The notes under the pieces: generated by a model | What the model saw: the letters and a program-made list of their open reading frames with translations, nothing else | What the model was told of the DNA's origin: nothing | Database searches by the model: none | DNA from: CAXBCP01 sp047638395 | Lineage (GTDB): Bacteria > Pseudomonadota > Alphaproteobacteria > MPNO01 > UBA830 | NCBI GenBank assembly: GCA_047638395.1 | Contig: JBLIMV010000022.1 | Location: forward strand, 38,880 to 102,879 | Length of the DNA stretch: 64,000 nt | Direction of reading: 5' to 3' | Shown here: one piece after another, positions 53,819-62,149 of the stretch | Numbering within the stretch: position 1 is the first letter of the stretch | How the letters are laid out: each line of letters starts with the position of its first letter | Translations under genes and position numbers: made by a program

Positions 53819-54246
53819 CAGGAAGCCTTAATGCCAAAGAACCTCGGGCCCGACCATTTGGTGCCCGTGATTGCCAGCGCGATGGCTGACAGCGAGCGAT
53901 GCCGTTGCCCGCGCCAGAGGTAGCCGTCATCCTCGACGTCGACCTCGTGCAAGGTGCCGTTCCATTCCCGGACCAGCCGGGTGCCACGACCAGGAAGGCG
54001 GCGCGTTACGGAGCCGGACTCCGGCTTGGACGCGGCTTTCAGGGCACGGATCGTGCGGACGGAATGCCCGCCAAAGGCCCTGACCTGGATTTCACAGGCG
54101 ATGCCCTTTTGCAGAAGAGGGCCTGACAGGCCTGGCGGGGCGTCTCGGCCGAACACGGAGCGCCAGTTTTCGAGCAACGCAGAACGATCCAGAGCATCGA
54201 GCGTGGCGAGTTCACGCTCGATGCGGGTGCCTTTGTCCACGGTCAT
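53818..54246 (-). CDS. DUF2924 domain-containing protein
   Basis: The 142-aa protein matches the DUF2924 pattern: N-terminal ELATLDALDRSALLENWRSV then GRDAPPGLSGPLLQKGIA, and C-terminal GTRLVREWNGTLHEVDV, DGYLWRG, SAIALAITGTKWSGPRFFG. Such genes occur next to this recombinase type and DUF3489 genes across alphaproteobacteria; the function is unknown. The conserved W-G-H-V and TGTKWSGP blocks look like a small nucleic-acid-binding fold. It overlaps its neighbours by 1 and 4 bp. Confidence 0.88.
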   Translation of the reverse strand: MTVDKGTRIERELATLDALDRSALLENWRSVFGRDAPPGLSGPLLQKGIACEIQVRAFGGHSVRTIRALKAASKPESGSVTRRLPGRGTRLVREWNGTLHEVDVEDDGYLWRGQRHRSLSAIALAITGTKWSGPRFFGIKAS

Positions 54247-54494
54247 TGCGCCGGTCCTGCCGGGGCGCCGGAGATCCGGTATCGAGTCCCGCCCTGTTTG
54301 CCCGGTGGCAGCTTCTCAATTGCGTATCCGGCCTTTCTGAGCCGTGATACGGCCGCTCGGGTCGAATGGGGCTGCCAGCCGAGTCTGGCGCTCAGCGTGG
54401 CAATGTCCTGGCCTGACCGTGCTTTCAGCAGTCGAACAAGTTTATCGGTTTTCGTTGCCGGATTTTTCGTCTTCGTCGGGGGGGTTATTGTCAT
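54243..54494 (-). CDS. DUF3489 domain-containing winged-helix-like protein
   Basis: The 83-aa protein starts with a Thr/Lys/Pro-rich leader and then has DKLVRLLKARSGQDIATLSA, GWQPHSTRAAVSRLRKAGYA and a short beta-hairpin (GGTRYRISG), a winged-helix layout matching DUF3489. This small DNA-binding protein probably regulates or assists the recombinase. It is the first gene of the recombinase block, 254 bp after the terminase stop. Confidence 0.87.
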   Translation of the reverse strand: MTITPPTKTKNPATKTDKLVRLLKARSGQDIATLSARLGWQPHSTRAAVSRLRKAGYAIEKLPPGKQGGTRYRISGAPAGPAQ

Positions 54495-54547
54495 ATCTGA
54501 CCTCGGTATCGGGCCGCAGGGAATTCCGCAGGCCTGTCACCGAGGAG

Positions 54548-54567
54548 AGCCCGGACCGGTCCGGGCT
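54548..54567. repeat. Perfect 20-bp palindrome between the two island modules
   Basis: AGCCCGGACCGGTCCGGGCT is its own reverse complement over 20 bases. It lies in the 254-bp gene-free gap 54495-54748, 54 bp upstream of the DUF3489 start and 182 bp beyond the terminase stop, with no T-run on either side. It could be an operator for the DUF3489 protein or a cruciform; I see no gene in the rest of the gap. Confidence 0.85.
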
Positions 54568-54748
54568 GGCGGCAGAAACGACAGGATCGTCCTGCGGCAC
54601 TTTACCAGAAACGCTCTGTTTCGGCCGGAAGTCCAGTCATTCCGGGCCGTACATCGTTATTTCAACGTCGTTGGCGTTGATCTCAAAAAGACCGGAAGAA
54701 GTCCGGTTGAGCACCCTGCAAAACCTGACGATCTGTGAACGAGCTTTC

Positions 54749-56230
54749 TCACCACCGGTTTAACGTAACCGGCGGGATATGATTGCCAAACGGATCACGA
54801 ATGCCCTCGTTTTTACCCCCGCCTACCGCCAACAGGGGAAGCTTGTTCCGAGATTTGCTCTTGATCCAGGAAAGAAACTGCGACACGGAGTCTACTTGGT
54901 CGTCATGTCGGCTATTGGGGAACCCTAGGAGTTCTGACAGGAACATGTCCAGCCATGGGGCATCCTCTGGAAGAAAAACCTGTCTGGCCTCGATTGTCGG
55001 TGATTGCGCCTCAAGCCGAACGTGCTTGTCATCCATTACCCTGATACCGATCGGCCCGGGAAAGGAATCGGGCGAAGAGTCACGGAGATCCTGTACCAGG
55101 CTCTCTCCGAGACCGTTCCGCTCAATCAGAACAGCAGTCGCTTTATATCGTTTCTGTAGAGTAATGACCTTGCGTTTTAGTCTGGGGAAATGCAGGCGGT
55201 CACGCCAGACATCAATGAGGTAATAGTTCCGGCCGAAAACTGCCCACGTTGTGCACACAGACCAATCGGCTTTGTCCTCTTTCGACACGGCAATGTCCCA
55301 GCTTTGCACGATCTGATCGGGTGTTTCGGTGAGGGGCAATGAATAGGATCTGAACCAGCGCCGTTTGACGAGATTGCCCTCGCGCGGGATGGGGCGCTGC
55401 TGATACTGGGCGGAAAAGACCAGGCTACCCATTTCAGATTTAAGACGTTTGAGATCATCTTCCGACATTCGCTCCGGATGCAGAATATCGCCGACAGACC
55501 TGTGGATGATATCGTCCGCAGCCGGTCCAACCCGGATCGTCTGTTCCGCGTCTGCAATTGCCGGAAGTTCCAGATTGGCCCATGATTCCTGGGCCAGGAG
55601 ATAACCCGCGAGATCCTCTTCGTGCAGACGTTGCATGACAACGATAATGCGCCCCGAGCCCTGATCATTCAGGCGGGTAATCAGAGAATTAGAATACCAG
55701 TCGATGACATTCTGCCGCTCGGTATCCGAAGCCGCGTCAGCCGCTTTCATCGGGTCGTCAACAAGGATGATATCGGCGCCACGGCCCGTCAGGGTCCCGC
55801 CCGTCGAGGTGGCGAACCTGCCGCCACCCTCTGTCGTCGTGGTTTCGTGTGCCGTATCCCGTTTGATCTTCATGTGCGGGAATACCCTCTGATACCACTC
55901 GCTCTGTACGACCCTCCGAAATTGGAGAGCGAGTTCATCCGCGAGATCCTGTGAATAGCTGACGCAGATGAAATCCAGAGAAGGATTGTGTCCCAGCGAC
56001 CAGGCAACGAAGGCGACCGAACTGGAAATCGACTTCAGCGAACGAGGGGGTTGGCTGATGATCAGGCGCCTGTTTTCTCCTCTTGAACAACGTTCGAGTT
56101 CATAGCTGATCGCGTCGATGTGCCAGTTATGCCGATATGTGGTGCCGGGCGACACGGTCTGAAATGCTTTGTGGATGAAAGCGGAGAGACTCTCCCGCAA
56201 TATCGCGTCAACCAGATTGATATCATTCAT
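54749..56230 (-). CDS. Phage terminase large subunit
   Basis: TerL packages phage DNA into proheads by ATP hydrolysis and cuts it. The protein has an atypical Walker A, SQPPRSLKSISSS, where the GK of most P-loops is LK; Walker B IILVDDPMKAAD; and a C-terminal RNase H-type nuclease with acidic residues in SWDIAV, IERNG and RHDDQVDSV. The length of about 493 aa is full, with ATPase and nuclease both present. ATG 56230 is preferred; the frame extends 6 codons upstream. No other virion gene is nearby, so what it packages is unknown. Confidence 0.93.
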   Translation of the reverse strand: MNDINLVDAILRESLSAFIHKAFQTVSPGTTYRHNWHIDAISYELERCSRGENRRLIISQPPRSLKSISSSVAFVAWSLGHNPSLDFICVSYSQDLADELALQFRRVVQSEWYQRVFPHMKIKRDTAHETTTTEGGGRFATSTGGTLTGRGADIILVDDPMKAADAASDTERQNVIDWYSNSLITRLNDQGSGRIIVVMQRLHEEDLAGYLLAQESWANLELPAIADAEQTIRVGPAADDIIHRSVGDILHPERMSEDDLKRLKSEMGSLVFSAQYQQRPIPREGNLVKRRWFRSYSLPLTETPDQIVQSWDIAVSKEDKADWSVCTTWAVFGRNYYLIDVWRDRLHFPRLKRKVITLQKRYKATAVLIERNGLGESLVQDLRDSSPDSFPGPIGIRVMDDKHVRLEAQSPTIEARQVFLPEDAPWLDMFLSELLGFPNSRHDDQVDSVSQFLSWIKSKSRNKLPLLAVGGGKNEGIRDPFGNHIPPVTLNRW

Positions 56231-56669
56231 CGCTGTTCTCTCCGTCATGGGTGTGTTGATCGGCGTCTAGGGCGGGATCCTCCCGGGTGGCGTTCCGGAG
56301 CCGCTTCAGTACCCCGGGAGCGTGGAGTGAAATGAGCTCCTCGTCCGATACAGATATTGCCTCGCCTGCGTTCGTGTCGAGCTTTTCGCCGTTGTATATG
56401 CGCGCGAGCTCGAGGAGGCGGTCGAGGGCTCGCGCATCGCCCTTGAGCGCTTTTTCGCGAAGCCTCAGGATCAGAGCTTTCTGCGACGTTATCGCTTTCC
56501 GCTTGCCGTTCTCTGTTACCGAGATCGGCTGGCTGAGGGCATCCAGAACGTCGGATTTGAAGTTCCTGGCACCCTTGGGGCGACCTTTCGGGTTGCCTGA
56601 CTGACCTTTTCTGAACCGGGTTTTCTTCGGTGGTTTGCCAAAGCCTGTTTCGTAATCATCATCAGCCAT
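56223..56669 (-). CDS. DUF5681 domain-containing protein (possible terminase small-subunit analogue)
   Basis: The 148-aa protein begins with a basic leader, KTRFRKGQSGNPKGRPKGAR, the DUF5681 hallmark, then helical sequence (ALILRLREKALKGDARALDR, LLELARIYNG) and an acidic tail (DADQHTHDGENSDE). It overlaps terL by 8 bp and the methyltransferase stop by 8 bp. Position and a DNA-binding-type RGRP-like N-terminus make it a candidate DNA-recognition partner of the terminase, which is inference. Confidence 0.88.
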   Translation of the reverse strand: MADDDYETGFGKPPKKTRFRKGQSGNPKGRPKGARNFKSDVLDALSQPISVTENGKRKAITSQKALILRLREKALKGDARALDRLLELARIYNGEKLDTNAGEAISVSDEELISLHAPGVLKRLRNATREDPALDADQHTHDGENSDE

Positions 56670-58032
56670 GACGCGCCTCCGATGACTGTTCGGTCATGCC
56701 CTCTCGCCGCCCGCGCAGTTGTTCGAAATTCAGGCCGGTTTCGAGATGGATCGCCGTTTCACCGGTGAATGCCTCGTATCGCCGGATCGTCACGTCCACG
56801 TAGTTCGGGTCGATCTCCAACCCGTAACATCGTCGTCCCGACCGGTCGGCTGCGAGGATCGATGTTCCCGATCCGCAGAAGGCGTCGAGGATGATCCCGC
56901 CCCGCTTCGAACAGTCCTTGATTGCATCTTCAACAAGTGCGACCGGCTTCACCGTCGGATGAATCGCGAGTTCTGCGTCGCGGTCTTTTCCGAATGCGTT
57001 GATGCCTGCGTAGTCCCAGACATTGGTTCTGTAACGTCCGTTTGCACCCAGTTCGACGTTGTTGATATGCGGGGCGTGGCCCGCCTTAAACACGGCAACC
57101 AGTTCGTGTTTCGAGCGATATAGCGAACCCATGCCGCCGTTTGTCTTGTTCCAGACACAGAGATTTTTGAGTTCGCTGTAAACAGACCGGCCGGCGCCAA
57201 GCAGCTGGTATAGATGACGCCAGTCCATGCAGACGAAGTGGATCGCGCCGTCGACGCTGTTTTTTGCCATCAGATCTAGGGCTGTCTTCAGGAATTCCAC
57301 AAACTCTTCCTCGGACATCTCGCCCGACGCCATGGAGAACTCTGCGTGTCTGATCGAGCCGAGCCCGCAAACATGCCCGTCTATTCTCACGTTGTATGGA
57401 GGATCGGTGAACACCATCTGGGCGGGGGCGCCATCCATGAGTTGTCGGTACGCTGTCGGGTCCAGTGCGTTACCGCACAGAAGCCTGTGCTGACCAAGCT
57501 GCCAGAGATCTCCGGGTTTGCTCACGACAGGCTGCCCTGGGTCGAGTTCAGGAATCTGGTCTGCCTGGTCGTGTGTTTCTGAGCTATTCAGACCGTCAAT
57601 CAGGGTATCAATTTCGCCCATCGCGAAACCGGTGATCTCGATATCGAAGTCTAAGTCGAGTTCAGTGAGCGCCTGAAGTTCTATTGCCAGAAGCTCGTCG
57701 TCCCATCCCGCAAGCTCTGCGAGCTTGTTATCGGCGATTACGTAGGCGCGAATTTGAGCGTCGCTCATGTTTGTAAGCGGGATAGTTGGTATACGTTTCA
57801 TGCCAAGCAGCTTGGCAGCTTCGATTCGTCCGTGGCCTGCGACTATCCTGTCTGTATCGTCGATCAGGACCGGGTTCGTCCACCCGAAGGATTCGATCGA
57901 CGCGGCGATCTGTCGGATTTGCTTTAAAGAGTGTGTTCTGGGATTGCGTTCGGACCGCTTTAAGGACGAGATTTTCCGGTATTCGATATTGTGATTTAAA
58001 AACTGTTCTTTGGGGTCGTTATTGCGGAGCAT
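56662..58032 (-). CDS. ParB-domain/DNA methyltransferase fusion
   Basis: The 456-aa protein joins an N-terminal ParB/sulfiredoxin domain (RKISSLKRSERNPRTHSLKQ; DRIVAGHGRIEAAKLLG, about residues 18-90) to a class beta N6-adenine or N4-cytosine methyltransferase with FTDPPYNVR (near 210) and DAFCGSGTS (near 400). ParB domains of this family can hydrolyse nucleotides or bind DNA. The restriction partner is absent. The DPPY form suggests adenine methylation, but the target site is unknown. It is cotranscribed with DUF5681 and terL. Confidence 0.92.
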   Translation of the reverse strand: MLRNNDPKEQFLNHNIEYRKISSLKRSERNPRTHSLKQIRQIAASIESFGWTNPVLIDDTDRIVAGHGRIEAAKLLGMKRIPTIPLTNMSDAQIRAYVIADNKLAELAGWDDELLAIELQALTELDLDFDIEITGFAMGEIDTLIDGLNSSETHDQADQIPELDPGQPVVSKPGDLWQLGQHRLLCGNALDPTAYRQLMDGAPAQMVFTDPPYNVRIDGHVCGLGSIRHAEFSMASGEMSEEEFVEFLKTALDLMAKNSVDGAIHFVCMDWRHLYQLLGAGRSVYSELKNLCVWNKTNGGMGSLYRSKHELVAVFKAGHAPHINNVELGANGRYRTNVWDYAGINAFGKDRDAELAIHPTVKPVALVEDAIKDCSKRGGIILDAFCGSGTSILAADRSGRRCYGLEIDPNYVDVTIRRYEAFTGETAIHLETGLNFEQLRGRREGMTEQSSEARHG

Positions 58033-58119
58033 TGAGCCCTCCTCTGTGAGTGGAGGGCTATCTACTATCCGGCTTTTGAACGTGCATGTTCCGAAAAGAA
58101 TGTACCTTCGAAGAACTGG

Positions 58120-58806
58120 TTAGGAACGGTGTTCTATGTGCTGGCGGATGGCCGTGCTTAACGTGTGTTCCTTTACGCCGGGATCAATGCTCTGCATGCA
58201 GGCTTCCAGGAATTTTGCTCCATTACCCGAAGGGCCGCTGCGATATTCGAGAAGCTCACCTTTATTGGAGAGTGTGACGCGGGTTTTTGTTATGTCTTCG
58301 AATAGCGCACAAAGCTTGCCGACGGCCCAGCTTAAATCGTCGTTCCGGTCCGGGCCCTTTGTCGATTTCAGGCGGGTGATGCAGGAGCGAATGGCGGAAC
58401 GCAAAACATCGCAATCAGGTTCTTGCGTAAAGAGGAGACGGACGGCAGGTTCACCAGATGGCGCGAGTTCTCGGGATTTGCATAATTCGTCAAAAAGTTC
58501 ACTAATTGCTCTGGCATTTAGCGCATTCAGCAGGCCCGCAGATATCTTTTCCCGCGCATCAAGTTGTTCCAGAGCCTTGCGAGCCTCGACTCGTTTGATC
58601 AAGCAGCGGCCAGATCGTTGCCATTTCCGGTAATGCGTGCCGATCGTTTCGACTTCACTACAGATTGTGATTGCCTCGTCTTCCGAAAGGGACTTTGGGA
58701 AGCTATCAAAGATGGCGTTCAAATCTTCGTTCTGAAGCTGAAAAAACTTGACTTTAACAGCGCGATCCACACCCCATTTGGGGTCGACTGAGCGTGGCAT
58801 TTTCAC
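58120..58806 (-). CDS. Unrecognised 228-aa protein, first gene of the terminase module
   Basis: The protein starts MKMPRSVDPKWGVDRAVKVK and is mostly helical and soluble, with CSEVETIGTHYRKWQRSGRC, RKALEQLDAREKISAGLLNA and SWAVGKLCALFEDITKTRVT as notable segments. It has about eight scattered cysteines and no membrane segment or known motif I recognise. GGGAG before the ATG is a usable Shine-Dalgarno. Its place upstream of the methyltransferase (87-bp gap, same strand) makes it part of the island. No function is proposed. Confidence 0.75.
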   Translation of the reverse strand: MKMPRSVDPKWGVDRAVKVKFFQLQNEDLNAIFDSFPKSLSEDEAITICSEVETIGTHYRKWQRSGRCLIKRVEARKALEQLDAREKISAGLLNALNARAISELFDELCKSRELAPSGEPAVRLLFTQEPDCDVLRSAIRSCITRLKSTKGPDRNDDLSWAVGKLCALFEDITKTRVTLSNKGELLEYRSGPSGNGAKFLEACMQSIDPGVKEHTLSTAIRQHIEHRS

Positions 58807-58985
58807 TCCCGTTTTTCATGACGGAGAGATGATCGAACGTCAAAGTGCCGGATTTGTCCAGTCTAGACATTGCGAGACAATTCGCACTTAGCCCCCATTT
58901 CCCAGATGAACTCGTTAATCGATGCCCTGAGATGGAGATTGTGCTATAAGAATCAATGTGTTGAGGCGTTGATGGAGTGGTTCGC

Positions 58986-59144
58986 ATGGCACACCCGATG
59001 GGTGAATCGAAACGGGGCGGACTTCGGGTCGATTTTAACCGCCGCCTGAAGCTGGAATTTCACGGCTCCCAGATCACTTCCGACGGAGGGTTACTCGCTT
59101 ATCGGGAGCTTGATGATGGGCAGTGTCAGAGCAAAACGGCTTGA
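58986..59144 (+). pseudogene. IS1380 family transposase, N-terminal fragment
   Basis: The frame reads MAHPMGESKRGGLRVDFNRR, KLEFHGSQITSDGG and LLAYRELDDG, the start of IS1380-family transposases. It is cut at about 59118 by the left end of the IS6 element, after which 8 codons of IS6 sequence run to a TGA. The matching C-terminus lies at 63199-63453, so the element was split by later insertions and its middle was lost. Confidence 0.85.
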
Positions 59145-59924
59145 GGCAGACAAGGCCGTTCTTTAGCCTCGACGGATGAAAAATCCATTCCGTTATTTCA
59201 ACAGTTCACCCGAGATCATCCGTCTCACGGTGATGATGTACATCCGTTATCCACTGTCGCTCCGCGAGGTCGAGGACCTGTTGTTCGAGCGCGGCATCGA
59301 CATTTGCCACGAGACGGTCCGGTTCTGGTGGAACCGCTTCGGACCGATGTTCGCCGCGGAGATCCGGAAACGGCGGGTTCATCACGGTTGGTATTCGAAC
59401 TGGCGCTGGCACCTGGACGAGGTTTTCGTGAAGATCAATGGCGAGACGCATTACCTCTGGCGCGCGGTCGACCACGAGGGCGAAGTGCTGGAAGTGTTTG
59501 CGACGAAACGGCGGGATCGCAAGGCAGCGCTTCAGTTTCTGAAGCGCGCGATGAAACGCTACGGTCAGCCGCGGGTGATCGTGACCGACCGGCTTCGGTC
59601 CTACCGGGCAGCGATGAACATGATCGGGAATGCCGCTGACCAGGAAGTTGGTCGCTGGCTGAACAACCGGGCGGAAAACTCACACCAGCCGTTTCGAAGA
59701 CGGGAAGGGGCGATGGCGAAATTTCGAGATGTGAAGACCCTGCAAAAGTTCGCTTCCGTCCATGCCTCGATCCACAACCATTTCAACCTCGACCGTCAGC
59801 TCACGCCACGCGAAACTTTCAAACAAGATCGATCAGCTGCCCTGGCTGAATGGCGTCAATTGGTAGCCTGAAAGCTGGGTTACGCGTCATTTCAGAGACT
59901 GGTTCGCATTGGTCTGACAGCACC
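59119..59924. mobile_element. IS6 family insertion sequence
   Basis: The element of about 806 bp is bounded by imperfect inverted repeats: left GGCAGTGTCAGAGCAA, right end (inverted) GGTGCTGTCAGACCAA. It encodes one transposase. Bases flanking the ends (TGATGATG on the left, CCTTCGTC on the right) do not match, so there is no target duplication, consistent with cointegrate or deletion activity that fused IS1380 and IS66 remnants at its edges. Confidence 0.75.
59176..59871 (+). CDS. IS6 family transposase
   Basis: The 231-aa DDE transposase begins KNPFRYFNSSPEIIRLTVMM and has YIRYPLSLREVEDLLFERGI (helix-turn-helix), the first Asp in WHLDEVFVKI, the second in VTDRLRSYRAA and Glu in NRAENSHQPFRRRE. 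It is full length and apparently intact. IS6 members form cointegrates, which may explain the mixed flanks. Confidence 0.92.
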   Translation: MKNPFRYFNSSPEIIRLTVMMYIRYPLSLREVEDLLFERGIDICHETVRFWWNRFGPMFAAEIRKRRVHHGWYSNWRWHLDEVFVKINGETHYLWRAVDHEGEVLEVFATKRRDRKAALQFLKRAMKRYGQPRVIVTDRLRSYRAAMNMIGNAADQEVGRWLNNRAENSHQPFRRREGAMAKFRDVKTLQKFASVHASIHNHFNLDRQLTPRETFKQDRSAALAEWRQLVA

Positions 59925-60207
59925 CTTCGTCGGTCTGTCGGCGCAAGCGGAGACGGTTCTCAAAGCGGACCCGTATTGCGGTCATCTGTTTGTGTTCCGG
60001 GGTCGGCGCGGCGATTTAATCAAAGTGATCTGGTGGGACGGCCAGGGCGCCTGCCTGTTCTCGAAGCGTCTTGAGCGCGGCCGGTTCGTGCGGCCGGCGG
60101 CGGCGGGTGGCAAGCTTGTGATCGGCACGGCGCAACTGTCGATGCTGCTGGAAGGGATCGACTGGCGCACGCCGCAGCGGACGTGGCGGCCGCTGACGTC
60201 AGGGTGA
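59925..60207 (+). pseudogene. IS66 family accessory protein TnpB, N-terminally truncated
   Basis: Reading in frame up to the TGA at 60207 gives GHLFVFRGRRGDLIKVIWWD, GQGACLFSKRLERGRFVRP and QLSMLLEGIDW, the C-terminal two-thirds of IS66 TnpB. The N-terminus is removed by the right end of the IS6 element, and no TnpA is present. An internal ATG at 60124 is the only remaining natural start and would give a nonsense fragment. Confidence 0.85.
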
Positions 60208-60282
60208 TAAAACCTGTTTTAATACAACGGTTTGATGCTGTTTTGGATTCCAGTGTTGGCCGGAATCTGGTAGAGTCTCGCC

Positions 60283-61803
60283 ATGCTCGACGACGCTCAA
60301 GAACTCCCGAATGACCCCGCTATCCTGAAGGGTCTTGTCGCTTCGCTGGCGTCGGAGCTCAAGTTCCGCGACATTCTGATCGAGAAGCTGAAGCATCAAC
60401 TGGTCGGCCTGCGCCGCCATCGGTTTGGGTCGCGATCGGAGTCTCTGGATCAGCTTGAGCTGACGCTGGAAGAGGAAGAGATCGCCCTGGCGGCTGAAGC
60501 GCCGGTTCAACAGGATACAGCGGCGGCTGACGAGAAACGCCAGCCAAAGCGGCGACCGCTGCCCGATCACCTGCCGCGCAATGAGACCGTTCTCTCGGCG
60601 GGCGATGCCTGCGCCGACTGTGGCGGCCGGCTCAATCGGCTTGGCGACGACGTCACCGAGGAATTGGAATATGTCCCCGGCCGTTTTGTCGTGAACCGGA
60701 TCGTGCGACCGCGCATAGCCTGCACCTGCTGCGAGACGTTCCGTCAGGCCGAGCTGCCCTCGCGGCCGATTGAGCGCGGGCGTCCCGGCCCCGGGCTTCT
60801 GGCCCATGTGCTGGTCTCGAAGTATGGCGATCATGCGCCTTTGTACCGGCAAAGTCAGATATTCCAGCGCGAGGGGGTCGATCTGGATCGATCGACGCTG
60901 GCCGACTGGGTAGGCCAATCCGCCAGACTGCTCGAGCCGTTGGCGGATGCGATTGGCCGCCATGTGCGGCGCGGACAGGAGATCTTCGCCGACGATACGC
61001 CGGTGAAGATGCAGGCGCCGGGAACGGGCAAGACCAGAACCGCCAGATTGTGGGCCTATGCGAGAGACGAGCGGCCCTGGGCCGGCACCGCACCACCGGC
61101 CGCATGGTACCGGTTCTCGATCGATCGCAAGGCAATACGGCCGGGCGATTATCTTGGCGAGTTCGAGGGCTGGATGCATGCCGACGGCTATGCCGGCTTT
61201 GAGGAGCTATACCGCTAGGGCCGGGTTCGCGAGGTCGCCTGCATGGCGCAAGTTCGTCGATGTGCAGCAATCGCAGGGCTCCGCCATCGCGGAGGAGGCG
61301 ATCGAAAGGATCGCCGAGCTCTATGGCAACGAAAAACGGCTGCGCGGCAAGCCGCCCGATGAACGGGCGCGGATCAGACAGGCCAATGCCAAACCGCTGC
61401 TCGACGATCTGGAGGTCTGGCTGGGCGCCCAATTGCGCAGGATATCCGCCAAGACGCCGCTCGGCGGCGCGTCCACTACGCCATCACGCGCCTCAAGAGG
61501 CTGCGGCCCTATATCGACCACGGCGTTCTGGAACTCGACAACAACACCGCCGAGCGCGGCATCGCCATCGGACGCAAGAACTGGCTTTTTGCCGGTTTCG
61601 AAGGCGGCGGCCAGTCAACCGCCATCGCCTATAGTCTGATCGAAACCGCCAAACTCAACGGCGTCGATCCGCAAGCCTGGCTGACCGATGTTCTCGACCG
61701 TATCGCCGACCACAAAATCACCCGCATCGACGAACTGCTGCCCTGGCATTACCCCGAGCCTCAACATAACTGCCGCGCCCCTGAAAAGCGCAGGGTCGGC
61801 TAG
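60283..61803 (+). pseudogene. IS66 family transposase TnpC, broken by a stop and two frameshifts
   Basis: The N-terminal half (60283-61218) is open: a coiled-coil start, LRRHRFGSRSESLDQLELTL, DCGGRLNRLGDDVTEELEYV, a zinc-finger-like CTCCETF and LLAHVLVSKYGDHAPLYRQS, with the DDE Asp in FADDTPVKM. A TAG follows FEELYR at 61216-61218. About 10 bp are missing near 61250 (before KFVDV), and one base is missing near 61463 in the GGA-HYAITRL region. The C-terminus (LDNNTAERGIAIGRKNWLF, then VLDRIADHKITRIDELLPWH) is recognisable to the TAG at 61803. Confidence 0.88.
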
Positions 61804-61817
61804 GCCGGACGCTTACG

Positions 61818-62058
61818 TTGTCGGTGCGTCTGCGGCAGGTTCACGAGGTATGTGCGCCGAAATCCACCATCGACGACTGGCTGCGGTCGCGCAGGATCAG
61901 CTTTAAAAAAAACCGCACACGCCAGCGAACAGGAGCGGCCCGATGTGCAGGCGGCCCGAGCGGTGTGGCGCAAACGCCAGGCCTGGCTGCAGGCGCACCC
62001 GGCGCGGATCGGCAACATCGTGTTCATCGATGAAACCGGTGAGAACGCCGGAGCAATA
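61818..62058 (+). pseudogene. IS630 family transposase fragment
   Basis: Two frames joined across an eight-A run near 61910 give the IS630 N-terminal region: KSTIDDWLRSRRISFKK in one frame and RAVWRKRQAWLQAHPA with IGNIVFIDETG in the next. Only about 80 codons remain, ending at the start of the catalytic domain. The first aspartate motif (FIDET) survives. Confidence 0.75.
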
Positions 62059-62149
62059 ATCCCTCATTGAAGCGGCCGGAAAGTCTGGTTGCGCCGGAGT
62101 AAAATTCCGTCAGCGATAGCCTTTTGTGTATTTGAGCGAAGGGCGGGGA

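Larger units (their letters stand above)
51815..58806. mobile_element. Putative tRNA-Ser-associated genomic island (recombinase plus terminase/methyltransferase module)
   Basis: Seven minus-strand genes between tRNA-Ser and an IS cluster form two tightly packed blocks: recombinase, DUF2924 and DUF3489 (52163-54494), and terminase, DUF5681, ParB/methyltransferase and a 228-aa unknown (54749-58806). Within blocks, genes overlap by 1-8 bp, apart from an 87-bp gap before the unknown. No backbone gene interrupts. The right end is not visible: no second copy of the tRNA 3' end occurs in the window, so the element may extend past 64,000 or have lost that end to the IS insertions. Confidence 0.55.

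Noticed and set aside
54749..56230. Complete prophage
   Set aside because: Only terL and accessory genes are present; no portal, capsid, tail, lysis or phage replication gene was found in the window.
56662..58032. Chromosome partitioning ParB
   Set aside because: The ParB domain is a short N-terminal part of a methyltransferase; there is no ParA partner, and DPPY and FCGSG motifs define the main activity.
58754..58987. 77-aa minus-strand frame upstream of the 228-aa gene
   Set aside because: It overlaps the intact 228-aa start and IS1380 edge, has no Shine-Dalgarno and looks like a chance frame.
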